Origin: Moniliella sp. 'wahieum'
Taxonomy: Eukaryota > Basidiomycota > Moniliellomycetes > Moniliellales > Moniliellaceae
Length of the DNA: 64,000 nucleotides
Direction of reading: 5' to 3'
Assembly (NCBI GenBank): GCA_003971905.1
Contig: RSEE01000031.1
Span: 1 to 64,000, forward strand
In this document: in pieces, positions 44,452 through 55,879 of the stretch
How the letters are laid out: every line of letters begins with the position of its first letter
Numbering within the stretch: the stretch's first letter is position 1
Notes under the pieces: generated by a model
What the model saw: the letters and a program-made list of their open reading frames with translations, nothing else
What the model was told of the DNA's origin: nothing
The model's database searches: none
Position numbers and translations under genes: made by a program

Positions 44452-47400
44452 TTAATGATCGCGGATGCGTTTGTGGCGCAACAAGGCATCTTTGCGGGAA
44501 AAGTAACTTCCGCAAGCACATCGCCACTCCATGCCGACCGAGGAGGAAGCGCGTTCCTCTTTTCCCCATACGAGAGCCTGGGAAGGATCGAGGTGACCGC
44601 GCTCGATTTCGCGAGCTTCTTCACGTGCATGAATTTGGCGGTGACGGGATAGGGTCGTAGTAGCGATTAAAGTGCGTGCCGCAGTAGACGCCCGTGACAG
44701 GGTGAAGGTAGGTGCAGACACTGGCGCTGTCCCGCGCAGCTGTGGTGGAGGAGGAAGGTTCAGTAGGCGACCGGGACGGGTCAGGAGAGCGAGTTATACG
44801 TGTGCGGTCCAGTTCCGGCTCAGCAAGTGGTGTAGGAGTAGGACCCGGGTGAGTTTCTGCCCTGTCAGGCCAATGCGAGCGGGGCGAGTGGGGTTCCGAT
44901 GGGGGGAAAGGGAAGGGAGCTAATTGTTGTGCCTCGTCTCGGGTACCCAGAGATGTGAACGAGGGGACCAAAGGAGAGGTGGCGAGCGATTCGACTGAGC
45001 CAAGTTGTACAGGACCAGGACCAGGACCAGGACCAGGACCAGGACCAGGACCAGGGTCAATACCAAGACCGAGAGGGGGTGCAATGGAGCAGGCAATCTG
45101 GCAAAGAGGCTTGCCTTGGTGCGAGGGGCAGCGGTGGGCCCAAGGGGGTCAAGTCTGCGCTAGCGCGAGCTGGCAAAGCGAAAGGGAATCTGGAAGAAGG
45201 GTGCCAAGGGGCGATCGGGCGAGTTTCTACCTCGCCACGAGCCGTGCCATCGTAAGCGCGTTTGAGCCTGCTATCGGACCGCGGGGCGAAATCCAAAAAC
45301 AAGTCTTGCGCCTCACCGTTGGCGGGTGGGATGGAGGTGGAGGTGGATGCGGGTGCGTGTGCCGGGGCGGGGTGCAAAGGCCGATTGCGGGTGCAGGGTG
45401 GGTAGCCGATGTGGAAGGCAAGCGGGCCAGGGGAGGTTGAGGTCGACAAATGGGAACAAAGGGTACGTATCGGTTGGGAACGAATGCGAGCGTTGGTTCA
45501 AGGTGCTGATTGAGCCTAGGTCCCCAGGGTCCCCAGGGTCCCCCGGGAACAGGGGCAAGGTGGTTCCCGTTCCTGATCCCAGGACCGAACCTGCCTCGTC
45601 CGGCGGGGAACAAAGTCCGGGCGTGCAGAAGAGAGTGGATCCGGTTCGCAAGCCGGTGCGGCCACGACACTAGACCGAGGCGATATCCCGCGCAGACTCG
45701 GCTCGCCCGACGGGCCCAGCGACGGGTCGATCCAGACGCGGTGGTGAAGGACGAAGGGTGAGGCGGCGGTTGAGCCTGGGGCGGTTGGTCAGCGGAGCGG
45801 GCTGGCTCGCTCCTACGATCGGTTGTCGGCGTTCTTGTTGGGAATCTGGAGGCGCGGGTGCAGGTGCGGCAGGGGCAGGAGCAGCAGGAGCAGAAGTAGC
45901 AGGAGCAGGGGCATCAGGAGCATCAGGGGAGAAGCAGTGCAGGTACAGGTGCAGGAGTCGAAGCAGGAGGTGCACAAGTCGGAGCGGACTCTGTACCGGC
46001 ATAAGAGATGCATCCGTGCATCCGACGGAGACGAGAGAGGCACATCTTCTTCCTGTGGGGGCTGTAAGGCATCCAAGTGGAGCCGAGCGCCAACGCTGGA
46101 GGAACGACGATGACTTGATCCGCGGGCACGGGAGCCAGAGCGGGAGCCAGACGAACGTAACCGTTTGTTACGGCATTGTGCCGAGTCGGTGGGAAGCGAG
46201 GGTGCGGTCGGTGGGTCAACTGGGTCGGACTGGAGCGAAAGTAAGCTCATGGGTAGTTGGCCCGTGAGGGAGGAGCGGTGTTGGGTCCCAGCGGGCGGGG
46301 GTTCGGACCAAGGAGAGGAAGGAGCGATTCGGGAGGGATGAAAGGCCGGTGCCGAGCCGCGGCGGATGGTTGGGCTATCGCCGCCGTCAAGAGAAAGTCA
46401 ACGGAGAGGGGTGGGCGAGCATGGCCGAGTCTGAGGCCATGGAGCTGCTTCGCCAAAGAAGAAAGAGGACGCGGGCGTGGGCTGGGCATGGGCATGGGCA
46501 TGGGGGCGGTGGCGACGGGTGTTGGGGCAGTGGCAGCTGGTGTGGAGGAAGGGGCGATGAGCTGCTTGGGCGAACAAACACCATCATGCAAAAAGACCCC
46601 CAACCAAATCAAATCAAACCAAGCCAAATTACAGCAAGTCAGTGTCCGACAACGGCCCGCTAGCACAGTTGGTTGGAAAGGGGATAGTTACGCTACGTAC
46701 CGATTCGCGTCGAAGGGGATCGCGACTCGCTGCACGACGAGGCGCGGCCTGCTCCATACCTGGGTAGCCCGTTGATGTGTAGGAGGAGTAGAGGTGGGGA
46801 TCGGCCAAGGCCGTCGTGTGCAGAGAGGGTGGGAGAGGCACGTGCGAGGGCGGCGGGTGCGCTGGGCTGGCATCAAAGTTGAACTGATCCAAGGGGAGTG
46901 TGCCGTACGAAGCTGGGAAGACGCATCCATGTCCCTGTCTCTGTCCCTGCCAGTGGCCCTGTCTAGCCCAAGGCAAGATGGTGAGATGGCCAGGAGACCA
47001 GGGGTGGAGAAGGAGCGCTGGTTGAGCAGGGGGGACTGCGAGACGGGCAGGCTGGGCAGAAGGAGGCAAGAGGTGGTGGGTGATGCGTGCGCTGAGCGGC
47101 AGAGAAGAGAAGGGGGCTTGGACAAGGGTTGAGCGAATAGGTTGGCGCCTGGAGGGGGCGCAGAAAAGGGGCGGCAAGGCCCATCAAACCGGTGGTGGGC
47201 ATCATTGTGGAGGGTGTGGTGGCATCGATGGCTGGATGTGTCGCGGGGGGGGTGGGTGCAGGGGCAGAGATGCCGGTGCTTGTGACTGTGCGTGCGGCTG
47301 TGGCTGAGGCGGTGGTTCGGCCTGGGCCCGGTGGAGGCTGCAGCACGCTGGGGAGGGCAGGGCCGAGGCCAAGGCGTCGGTCGGAAGCGGGGCTGGATGT

Positions 47401-47599
47401 AGGGGCGCGGGGGGTGGGCCGGGGGCTGGACATGATCGAGGGACGATAGGCGGCGGTGCGGATCAGGAGGATCGGCGTGGAGCAGGGGAGCCGGGCCAGG
47501 AAGCTCTGGCAGCGGCGGCGGCAGCTCCATCGCGACGAGGCGACGTGGGAGATGGAGGTGGGGAGGTGATGGCAAGATAGCAGCAGACGCATCTTCCAT
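44452..47599 (-). CDS. C2H2 zinc-finger protein (C-terminal finger pair), frameshifted
   Basis: From a candidate ATG at 47599 (MEDASAAILPSPPHLHLP) the minus strand encodes a long disordered Pro/Ser/Ala-rich region, with blocks such as LDQFNFDASPAHPP (about 46880), RGSSHRRSSSVGARLHLDAL (about 46100) and a CCAGGA hexamer run at 45012-45053. The C-terminus carries CTYLHPVTGVYCGTHFNR then DLSRHRQIH after a one-base frame correction (about 44650). An acidic linker precedes the final finger WRCACGSYFSRKDALLRHKR with IRDH and the stop at 44452. The His-x3-His and His-x5-His ends and the basic helix residues are typical of DNA-binding C2H2 fingers, so a nuclear transcription regulator is likely. A poly-C/GT..AG segment near 46570-46680 suggests at least one intron. 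Start and exon structure are uncertain. Confidence 0.65.
45012..45053 (-). repeat. CCAGGA hexamer run in the C2H2 gene
   Basis: Seven near-perfect hexamers, the same unit as at 10435-10500 in another gene, again in a disordered coding region. Confidence 0.85.
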
Positions 47600-47843
47600 C
47601 CGCTGTCTCTCCCGCCGGCCAGCGGAGCAGCGTGGAACAAGGTCGAGCGGAGCGCAAGCGGGAGCCTCACCGGTGAGCTCGGCCCGAGTACTGCGGCCGT
47701 ACCGAGTGCTCCGTACGGGTGAGTATGAGTGGTGGCCGTGGCCGTGAGCGTGCGCGCGACGCCTGAGCGCTCGCGCGTGGGGCGTGGCGCCAGTGTCAGG
47801 GTCAGCCCCCCGAGCCAGCCCCCCGTGAAACACACATGACACC

Positions 47844-47885
47844 ATGCATCATGCATCATGCATCATGCACCATGCATCATGCATC
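47844..47885 (+). repeat. 7-bp tandem array, unit ATGCATC
   Basis: Six heptamers, five ATGCATC and one ATGCACC, about 250 bp upstream of the C2H2 gene start. Confidence 0.9.
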
Positions 47886-48043
47886 CGCTTCTTCCGCCTC
47901 GGTGCATCAGCGCCATCAGCATCCGCACCTCGGCGGGAGGGTTGCGCTAGGCTAGTCCAAGTCAGCTTCAAGCTCTAGCACTCGTCTAGAGCTAGGGAAG
48001 CTGGAATGACGAGTGCCTCAGTCCGCGCTCCGACTCACGCTGC

Positions 48044-48064
48044 GATCTAAGATCTAAGATCTAA
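48044..48064 (+). repeat. 7-bp tandem array, unit GATCTAA
   Basis: Three perfect GATCTAA heptamers followed by a degenerate one (GAGCCAA). Confidence 0.8.
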
Positions 48065-48154
48065 GAGCCAAGACTTGGAGCTAAGGCTCAGTATCTTCCC
48101 GCCCACCCCCCCTCCCTGTCGGGAAATTGGTGCTCCAATGTTCAACATGTGGAT

Positions 48155-48181
48155 GCTTAGCGCTTTGGCCAAGCGCTAAGC
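48155..48181. repeat. Perfect 11-bp inverted repeat with 5-nt loop
   Basis: GCTTAGCGCTT, loop TGGCC, AAGCGCTAAGC. A strong potential hairpin in DNA without genes. There is no T-run after it, so a terminator role is not indicated. Confidence 0.8.
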
Positions 48182-49265
48182 TTAGCTCGGCACCCGCCTT
48201 CGCGTCATTCATCTGTCCCACACCACATCACACGCCATCCACCATCGACATCGATCACTGTCATCGCCGCCAGAGTACTCCATCTGGTACCTAATCGTAC
48301 TCTAGGCACTAGCTGGACTACGGCCAGACACCAGGATTATGATTCGGCCTTTGGGCCTTGGGCCTTCGGATACTGAACCGAGGCGTAGTGAACCAAGTAA
48401 CTGAACCTCTGTACTCCATGTCCTGCGCCTCCTCGATCCTCCTCAGCCATCGCTGCCTGGCTGGTTCCATCATGATGTGTACATCGTCATTTCCGCGATC
48501 TCACGATCTCACGTCTCATTAATCACTGCCATATGCAACGGCGCCTGCATGGCACCGAGACGAGAGAGGGGGTCGGAGGTAAAACAATGCACCTTGCCCA
48601 ATACCGTACTGGAGCGGGCTCTCGAACAGCCAGGATGAGGTTTTGAAGCTCAGCCTGAGGCCTGGGTCGATGTTGATGAGGGCGGGAGATTACGTTTGCG
48701 ATGGGTGTCTATGGTAGTAGGGCTGGTTTGTGAGCAATCGAGGATGGAGATGGTATTCGGAGAACTATCCTGTACCCTGGTGGCTGGACCGATCTGCGGG
48801 CCGTGTGGGACCTGACAGTTGGAAGTCTTCACAGGTCGGGTTCGTGTATGGTATGGGTATACGTGACATAGAATGGTCAATAGGCTCTGGAGGCTCTGAC
48901 CTGCGCTACGATCTACGAGCTCACGCCGTGCAGGAGTCAATTAATGAGGTCGGAATCGAACGTCGATCGTTAAAAGGTGTCTGTGAGAACTACAGTCAAG
49001 GAACACGCGGGGGGGGGGGGAGGGGGGGCGAACAAGCCAGCGTGCCGGGCAGTACGTGAGCGCCTAATTAATGTGCTGAGGACGCTGTACCGCCACGAGT
49101 CCCAAGTCACACGCACCTGTTTTCGCCTCGACATCGAAACGAGAACCACAGGAACCAGAAGCGTAAGCCCTACTCCCAGGCCCAGAAAGAAGAAACGTGT
49201 GGTAAAGAAAGAAAAAAGTCCAACTACCCCACATGAACTCGGCTTGATTACGAAGTGACTACTGA

Positions 49266-49300
49266 AGTGACTAGTGACTAGTGACTAGTGACTAGTGACT
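49266..49300 (+). repeat. 7-bp tandem array, unit AGTGACT
   Basis: Five perfect contiguous AGTGACT heptamers, flanked by isolated copies at 49254 and 49304 and by fragments to about 49334. The same unit recurs at 51233-51253. Confidence 0.9.
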
Positions 49301-50416
49301 ACTAGTGACTACTGTGAAGTGACTGCTAGTGACTATAACTTGGCGTATGACGCCACCCTTTTTTTATCGCTTTTTAGCGCCACCCCCCTCTTGGCTTCTG
49401 TGGCTGTGCGCTGACGCTGGCTAGTAGTGACCAGTCGGAATGATTAATGACTGGGCAAGATTCCATGGTGCATGGGCCAAGGCAAAGGAGAGAGAAGAGG
49501 CAAGGGCTAGTGGTGCCCGGTGGATTACAGGGATGGAACACACTGCCTCCCCCACCCTCTGTATTCGCGTCGGTTCCAGCTCGGCACCCGAGGGAAAAGT
49601 GGCACGAGCAGCACGATGGATTACGGCAATGCCCCCCTCCCCACCCCTGTCGGCACACGATCGGAAGTGCAATAAGCTGTCGCAACCCCGATACTTGCCC
49701 ACATATGTGGCAAACCCGCCTCGGTGTCTCAAAACGTCGCAACGTTCTCAACGTTCAACTGAACGTTCAGCGTCGCGGGCGTTGGATGCTGCGGCGACCA
49801 CCACCCAGGGGGGCGCGGGTGGCGGCACAAGGAGGCGGCCTACGGCCTAGGCGGCGTGGCCAGTGGGAAGATGTGGGGTTGGCGGTGGAGGGGGAGGTTT
49901 GGATGTGACATGTGATGCTAGACGCGGGTTTGGACGGTGTGGCATGCATGGTAAGTACCCTCGGCTGGGCTCGGGTGGGATGCGAAGTGCTTGGCCTACG
50001 CTACGATCTTAGTCTAAGCTCTATGTTCTAAAAGCTACATGCAGGGGGGGCATGCGGGTGCTGCAACGTACATGCAACGTGCATGCCGCATGCAGCATGC
50101 GGGTAGCATGCAATCGGCATGGCGGCAGTACGCCTGTCTGGGCGGCTGGCTGGGGGTCTGCCAGGGTCTGCGGTGGTTCCCCTCTGCGTGGTGTGGTGTG
50201 TAACATGTAACCGGTAACCCGGGGGTGCGCTGCCTGTGCGCGCCAATCCCAGCCGGTCAGTGTGTCGCCTGCTGTCTGCTGTCGCTCAGCTGCACCCTGT
50301 TGCACCCCTGCGGCTCGCGCCCACCCGAAACGCCTCGTGCCTGGCGCCTGTCTTTCGCCCCGCTACATACGCCCACCGGCCGCGGCTGCGGCGCTGAGGC
50401 CGGAGGGAGCCACGTG

Positions 50417-50437
50417 GCGTAACGCGTAACGCGTAAT
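50417..50437 (+). repeat. 7-bp tandem array, unit GCGTAAC
   Basis: Three heptamers (GCGTAAC, GCGTAAC, GCGTAAT), followed 25 bp later by another heptamer array, ATCATCC, at 50463-50483. Confidence 0.75.
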
Positions 50438-51033
50438 CGACGTAATCGGCTAATGGCAATCAATCATCCATCATCCATCATCCATCGTCGCTCATCGCAG
50501 GGGGTTTAAAACTCTTGGATCTTGTCAGGCCTCAGGCGGGATGGGATGGATGGTCGTTTGCCCTGCACCCCACCCGCCCAGGTCTGCTCGCACCTTCCCC
50601 TCGTAGGATCCAGGATCCGTGCATGGGACGTTGGGTCCACGGGACACGGCACACTCCGATCCCTTGTCGGGGGGGGGGGCTGGACACCAGGCAGCGAACT
50701 TGCCGAGTACCGAGCATCGCGTGTCGATTATCTCCATAGGCCCAGGCTGAGCGCCACATGCTCCAAAGCCAGTATTACATGATCAAGATTGGGAGTGCCT
50801 AGCACAGGAGACACGATTGGATTTGAAATTGGAGCTTGGATTGTCTCTGTGGCGTGAGGATCACGCGTGAGGTGAGGCGTGAGGGTGGTGGATGGGCGGC
50901 ATAGTGCGTGGCCTAGCCACTGTTGCGCAAATAAGACGGGTGCGACATGGCGAACTGAGTAAGAAGACGGATGGATGATGCATGATGCATGATGGATGCG
51001 CACATGCATGCGCTGGCAGGCCAAGAAGCTTGT

Positions 51034-51054
51034 GTGACATGTGACATGTGACAT
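51034..51054 (+). repeat. 7-bp tandem array, unit GTGACAT
   Basis: Three perfect heptamers, followed by GTGCAT and GTGACTGTGACAC remnants that look like decayed continuation. Confidence 0.8.
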
Positions 51055-51280
51055 GTGCATGTGACTGTGACACGGGACACTTGACACGTGATAGTGTGTG
51101 CGCGTGTCACACGTCACACATGCCAGCGTGACATGGATGACAGACAGCGAGGCGTGGCAGGGCGTGGCAAGGCAGGCGCTCTGGCGTGGCGTCCTGTGCC
51201 TACGTCACACACACTGCACCCATCCGATGGTCAGTGACTAGTGGCTAGTGACTAGTGATGCATGATGCGTGACGGTCTCG

Positions 51281-51308
51281 AGCTTCAAGCTTCAAGCTTC
51301 AAGCTTCA
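51281..51308 (+). repeat. 7-bp tandem array, unit AGCTTCA
   Basis: Four perfect heptamers, the reverse complement class of the GAAGCTT arrays at 20747 and 21521. Confidence 0.9.
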
Positions 51309-51972
51309 AGCCTTCCAGGTTCGTCAACCTTCAGGAGGTCGAAGATCGAAGGGTGTCAGATCTAACTCGGTTACGTGGTTATAAACTAGGCACTAGTTAC
51401 CAGTTGCTGCTTCGCGCTAACCGGTACCCAGACTGCAATCCTGAGATCAGAAATGATTGATGAGATCCAACAGACCACCCCCAGGCGCCAGTCGCCAGGT
51501 GCCAGTCCACACCAACTCCGACGTCGCACCGGTGGATGGATAGTGTTCCCAGTCGTGCCTGTGGCCTACACTGGCCTGCCCCGCTCCGGCGCACTCCGGG
51601 CTCCAGCAATTCGGAATGCATGCAAAGGCACGTGTCAGCAGGTCAGTACGCAGTACTTAACTCATCACATCAGCAATACGTGCCTCCCAGCACATGTCCG
51701 TCGCCGTGCAATTAATTTCCAAGCCGGTCGGTGCCGGTCGGTGCCGGTGGATGCCTGCGATGCGTGACCATCGGTCAGTGTGCGCATGCCGTGGGTCCTG
51801 ATAGAAAGAAACCGCCAGCCACGGTCCAAGTGAAAGGCGGTAAACGCGGCAAAGCGAACAAGGACCAAGCGAACAAGGACCCGAAGAGTAGGAAGGAAGG
51901 CGGAGCGCGTACGACCAATCGACCATGGAATGCTGATATTGATCAATCATGCACATGGTGATCGATGATCAG

Positions 51973-52007
51973 TAATCGACAATCGACAATCGACAATCGA
52001 TAATCCA
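51973..52007 (+). repeat. 7-bp tandem array, unit CAATCGA
   Basis: Five heptamers (TAATCGA, three CAATCGA, TAATCCA). Confidence 0.85.
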
Positions 52008-52300
52008 AACGCGTGCTTGGCGCTTCAAACATGGCTTCTGCGTTTTCATTATCCAGGATCCGCTTTCAAACTGCAAGCATGGAGCTTTGCGCCTTGAGCG
52101 TCGACGGGAAGGAACCGTGTCCATGCATGTTAACATGGTAACGTTCAACCTTACTTCCAGCGTGAAACATGGGCAGGAACCGTAATGGTATACCCAGAGC
52201 GATCGTCGATCGACCCAGCTCGCCGCCGTGTAGCCACAGCCGTCCCTTGGCTGTAACATGTACCTTCGCTTTCACTTTATCGACATTATCGATTATCCAG

Positions 52301-52335
52301 CTTCAAGCTTCAACCTTCAACCTTCAACCTTCAAC
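52301..52335 (+). repeat. 7-bp tandem array, unit CTTCAAC
   Basis: Five heptamers, one CTTCAAG then four CTTCAAC. This suggests that one point change in the GCTTCAA-class unit was then amplified. Confidence 0.9.
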
Positions 52336-52824
52336 CTTTCCAAGATTCTGAAGGATATGTGGCTGGAGTAAGGAACACAGGGGTTTCATGCATATCATGG
52401 CAAACCTCTTTCACAACCGTGCGACCTCCTTCAAGCTTCAACCTTTATAGGCCTTGGAGCTTCAGGCCTCAGGCCCGTCAACGTCGTCAACCTTCAAGCT
52501 TCAAACTGAGAACTCAGAAATCACCCACCTAGCCCGCGGCCAGTCGAGGAGCGTCCGAAGACAAGCAGCACACAAGCGCATTGGCCTCTCTGTGCTTTGA
52601 TTTTCAGCTGAGCTGTCCCGAGAGACTCGATCTACCTTTTCCTACGCATGGCTCTCGAACGTCGCCACCCGGAACGACGCGACGCATTGTGACTTGTGAC
52701 TTGTGATGGATCGATTTGTACGTGATGCATGATGGTGCTTGGCCTCAAACGTCAAACGTCAAATGGTATGTGGTTGCGTTAACAGGTTCAACCACAACTG
52801 AAGACTGGAGCCTGTGCTCTGTCT

Positions 52825-52859
52825 CATGTCATCTGTCACATGTCACATGTCATCTGTCA
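52825..52859 (+). repeat. 7-bp tandem array, units CATGTCA and TCTGTCA
   Basis: Five heptamers in the order CATGTCA, TCTGTCA, CATGTCA, CATGTCA, TCTGTCA. Confidence 0.85.
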
Positions 52860-53541
52860 GATATGTCAGTGGTCCTCAGATCCGTCAGTCCTGGATCCCT
52901 CTCGTTGTCGCCACACAAACTCAGTAAGGGAAAGGCTTCGAGTCGGGTGCGATAATAGAGGGAAGAGACCTGAGGCCTGCTGCATGATGAGGCTGGGGAC
53001 ATGGTGCTCTGGGTTACCCTGCCTAAGGCCTAGAGGCCTGTTCGGGAACGGGTAACCAACGATAACCGTCGCCGGTGACTGACTGACCCTCCAAACCGCT
53101 ATGCCGGACGAGATTCTGAGATCTGAGACCTCCTCACGCGGGAATCAAACGACCCTTTGAGCGCAACATAGGAAACCGTTCCAGATGGGGTATGCGGCCT
53201 GCGGTGGGACCGGTGGTCCCGCAACGGTAGTCGTTCTGAAGCGTCGTTCAAGGAGCTCAAGGCTTCAGCTGCAGGCCAGCGATTGACTAGCTCGATCCGA
53301 ACTGCATGCACCCCTTATACTCGCACTAATACTATGCTGGGACATACTACGAATTGCGCGCTAGTACCTGTTGCCCATCGCCCGTTGTCCGTTGTCCGTT
53401 GCGTATTGCCGGCTGATTACTCGTTGCTGCGGTCGCGATCCGACGCAATCCAACGCAACACCGATCTACATACTCTCGACACCTTTTTCGCCTTTTTGTA
53501 TGATGCACACCACCCCCACATGCCTATTACCGCATGGGCCA

Positions 53542-53569
53542 TCAAGCTTCAAGCTTCAAGCTTCAAGTG
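53542..53569 (+). repeat. 7-bp tandem array, unit TCAAGCT
   Basis: Three perfect TCAAGCT heptamers and a TCAAGTG, again of the GAAGCTT circular class. Confidence 0.85.
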
Positions 53570-54659
53570 TTCAAAGCATTCCACAATTCCACGTTGCGGT
53601 AACGTTCCGCAGCCACAACATATCCGTTGAACAAGTTAAACGTTAAAACATTGAGGGGCAAACGCCAAGCTACTCTTCACTGTGGCCCATGGGAGTGTCG
53701 TCATCCAACGCCACTCTAAGATCTAATACGATGAAAAAAGGGAGAGGTATATGTAGCTGTCCGCGCTCTACACAACCAAATCCAAAGAACTCTCTCAGGC
53801 TCTGAAGCATGTGGCCCGAGTCCCTCGGCACCAATTCTGCAAAAAGTATCCGAAACCAGTAACCGGTAAACGTATCTTTCCCACCAACTAACTCCTCTCT
53901 TTCTCTATACTAGACGTAGTAACTCCTACCCCATGTGACATGTGACTGATGACCGAGGCGAGATCCAATTCTCTCATCCTTACTGGTCCATTCATTTCCG
54001 CCTTCCTCCTGCCCTTCTGTATCCACCACTGCATGGTGACTCACGCGCTCTCACGGTGGGAGAAGAAGAGGGAAGGCCGGGGGTTGATCGATGATTGATG
54101 ATGACAGGACGAGCCAAGTCTCCCCTTTTCTCTCCTTTTCTCTTTGCGAGATATCCAAGATTTCCACAATTTCGACTTTCACCACATCCAGGGGGGGGGG
54201 GTGACGCTCAGTCTGAGATCGAAGTTCCAAGCTCCAAGCTCCCGCGCGGCCTGATAGTCGTTCAAGTCGCCCTGCCTTCCTCTCGGATGTCTTCCTGCAC
54301 TAGACAGTACCGTATGGTATCGTACCGTATGGTATCGTACAGGGATAGATGAACTGAGCATCCTCGACCCCACTCACGCGGACCTTGATGATCTAATGTC
54401 CGCTTTTGATCCCCCGTTTCAGGATCTCAGGTCTCATTTCCAACTGTCCCATGTCCCTGGTGAATTGGGCCGACAAAGTGGGACAGAGGCGGGTACATAT
54501 ATATCTTTCCTGGTGCGCTTCATATGTTGGAATGAAGTAATCCGGTCCAGCAACGTACATGGGCACAAACGGAAGCCGCACAGGCGGGAAAAGCGAACCG
54601 GGTAAGCTCGGCGTTTCGTATTTGTCCCTACTGCCCTGAAAGTGGCAAATTCAATGGGT

Positions 54660-55866
54660 AATGGATCAACACAAAAGACAAACAAAATGGGATATGAAAG
54701 TGTACGATGGCATCACCCGCCAGGGACGCCTCTTACTATGGCGGCTCAGCACTCAGACCAAGCTGCGCCACCTGCTCCGCACCATGCAGATGGAAGGAGA
54801 GCTAGACGACGTGCTGGCCGAGATTGATGCCTTCATCTGTACGGAGTTCAGACGGATCCGGGGCGACGAGGATCCCCAAGGTGCCAAGGACGACCACTTC
54901 GACATGCTCATAAGCCTGCCTCTTCGGCTGGGAGGATGTGGCAGCCCGCTTTACTCGTATATCGCGCCCCACGCCCGTGCCGCGGCCAACGAGGTCAACG
55001 ATTATCTTATTACCACTTATGTTGATCGTTCGGGACGGCAAACGGCAAGGGCCAACGCATTTACGAAGCAACGCCAGCGCTGCCGCGAGATGTGGGAGCA
55101 AAGTCGACAGGAGCTGCTCCAGAAGCTGGACGCTGTCGAAGGTCGCCATGTGGTTGAGCACAGCAACCCGCTGAGTCACAACTGGCTCTCCGCCATTCCA
55201 TCCGTCCCGTACCTCAAGCTCTCTGACCAGCAGGTCCAGGTTGGTCTCCAGCTCCGCACGCTGTGCCGCACCACGCGCAGCATGTGCAAGTGCGGCGTCA
55301 TGTCCTCGCTGGAACACATCATGTCCTGCACCCGCACCCAGGCCAAGTTTGGTGCGTTGCATAAGGCAGTGCGGGAGCCCATTCTCCAGCTCCTACGCTC
55401 CATCCCCGACACCCACGTCCACAACGAACCTATGGTTCAGGAAGAGGATGGACGAGGCGCGGACGGAAGGCACAGCGCACCGATTACCGCGTGATGGGGC
55501 CCGGAGCACTGGGAGGAACCGGAATGGAGGTAGACCACACGCTGCGCGACACGGGATCGCAGGAGGCGCAGAGCGCGTACCGGCGGGTGGTGTATGAGAG
55601 CACTGCGTCGCCTTTGGAACGCCGGGAGAAGGAACTGCTTCGGCTGCTTGAACAAGCAGAATGCGACAAGAACGCCAAGTACCAGGGACGCACTCAAGAC
55701 CGTTTTTCCCCCTGGTTTTGACGACGCGAGGATACTACGGCACCAAGACGGCGGGCAAGTTGTTTGTGCATTGGAAGGAGTTGGCTACTAAGTCTCAGTG
55801 GAAATGGTTCCTCGCTCGTATGTCAACCACGTTCCTCCGTGTCCACACGCGCTTCCTAGGGTACGG
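54660..55866 (+). mobile_element. 5'-truncated non-LTR retroelement, C-terminal part of the polymerase ORF (copy 1)
   Basis: The frame 54661-55494 encodes the end of a fungal non-LTR reverse transcriptase polyprotein: TKLRHLLRTMQMEGELDDVL, a helix with EIDAFI, then DMLISLPLRLGGCGSPLYSY, a conserved thumb-region motif. It continues with LRTLCRTTRSMCKCGVMSSL then EHIMSCTRTQAKFGALH, a C-x-C...H...C zinc-knuckle arrangement. After a frameshift near 55490 the ORF continues through 55594-55720 and 55700-55866 (LVLTTRGYYGTKTAGKLFVH). The polymerase catalytic core (YxDD), endonuclease and 5' part are absent, as expected from 5' truncation during target-primed integration. No poly-A tail or target-site duplication was identified. 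Confidence 0.75.
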
Positions 55867-55879
55867 GACCGGATGGTGA

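Larger units (their letters stand above)
47600..54640. other. Seven-kilobase gene-poor region dominated by short tandem repeats
   Basis: No conserved coding sequence is visible on either strand. The region contains at least fourteen 7 bp arrays: 47844, 48044, 48346, 49266, 50417, 50463, 51034, 51233, 51281, 51973, 52301, 52687, 52745 and 52825, with two more at 53382 and 53542. It also holds a strong inverted repeat at 48155-48181, a G-run at 49007-49026 and a 15 bp direct duplication at 54309-54338. It may be a heterochromatic or recombination-prone spacer; this is inference. Confidence 0.6.

Noticed and set aside
49254-49334. Possible CRISPR-like or telomere-like repeat
   Set aside because: The units are contiguous 7-mers without spacers, and the heptamers at different loci are mostly unrelated, so neither CRISPR nor a terminal telomere repeat fits; the host is eukaryotic.
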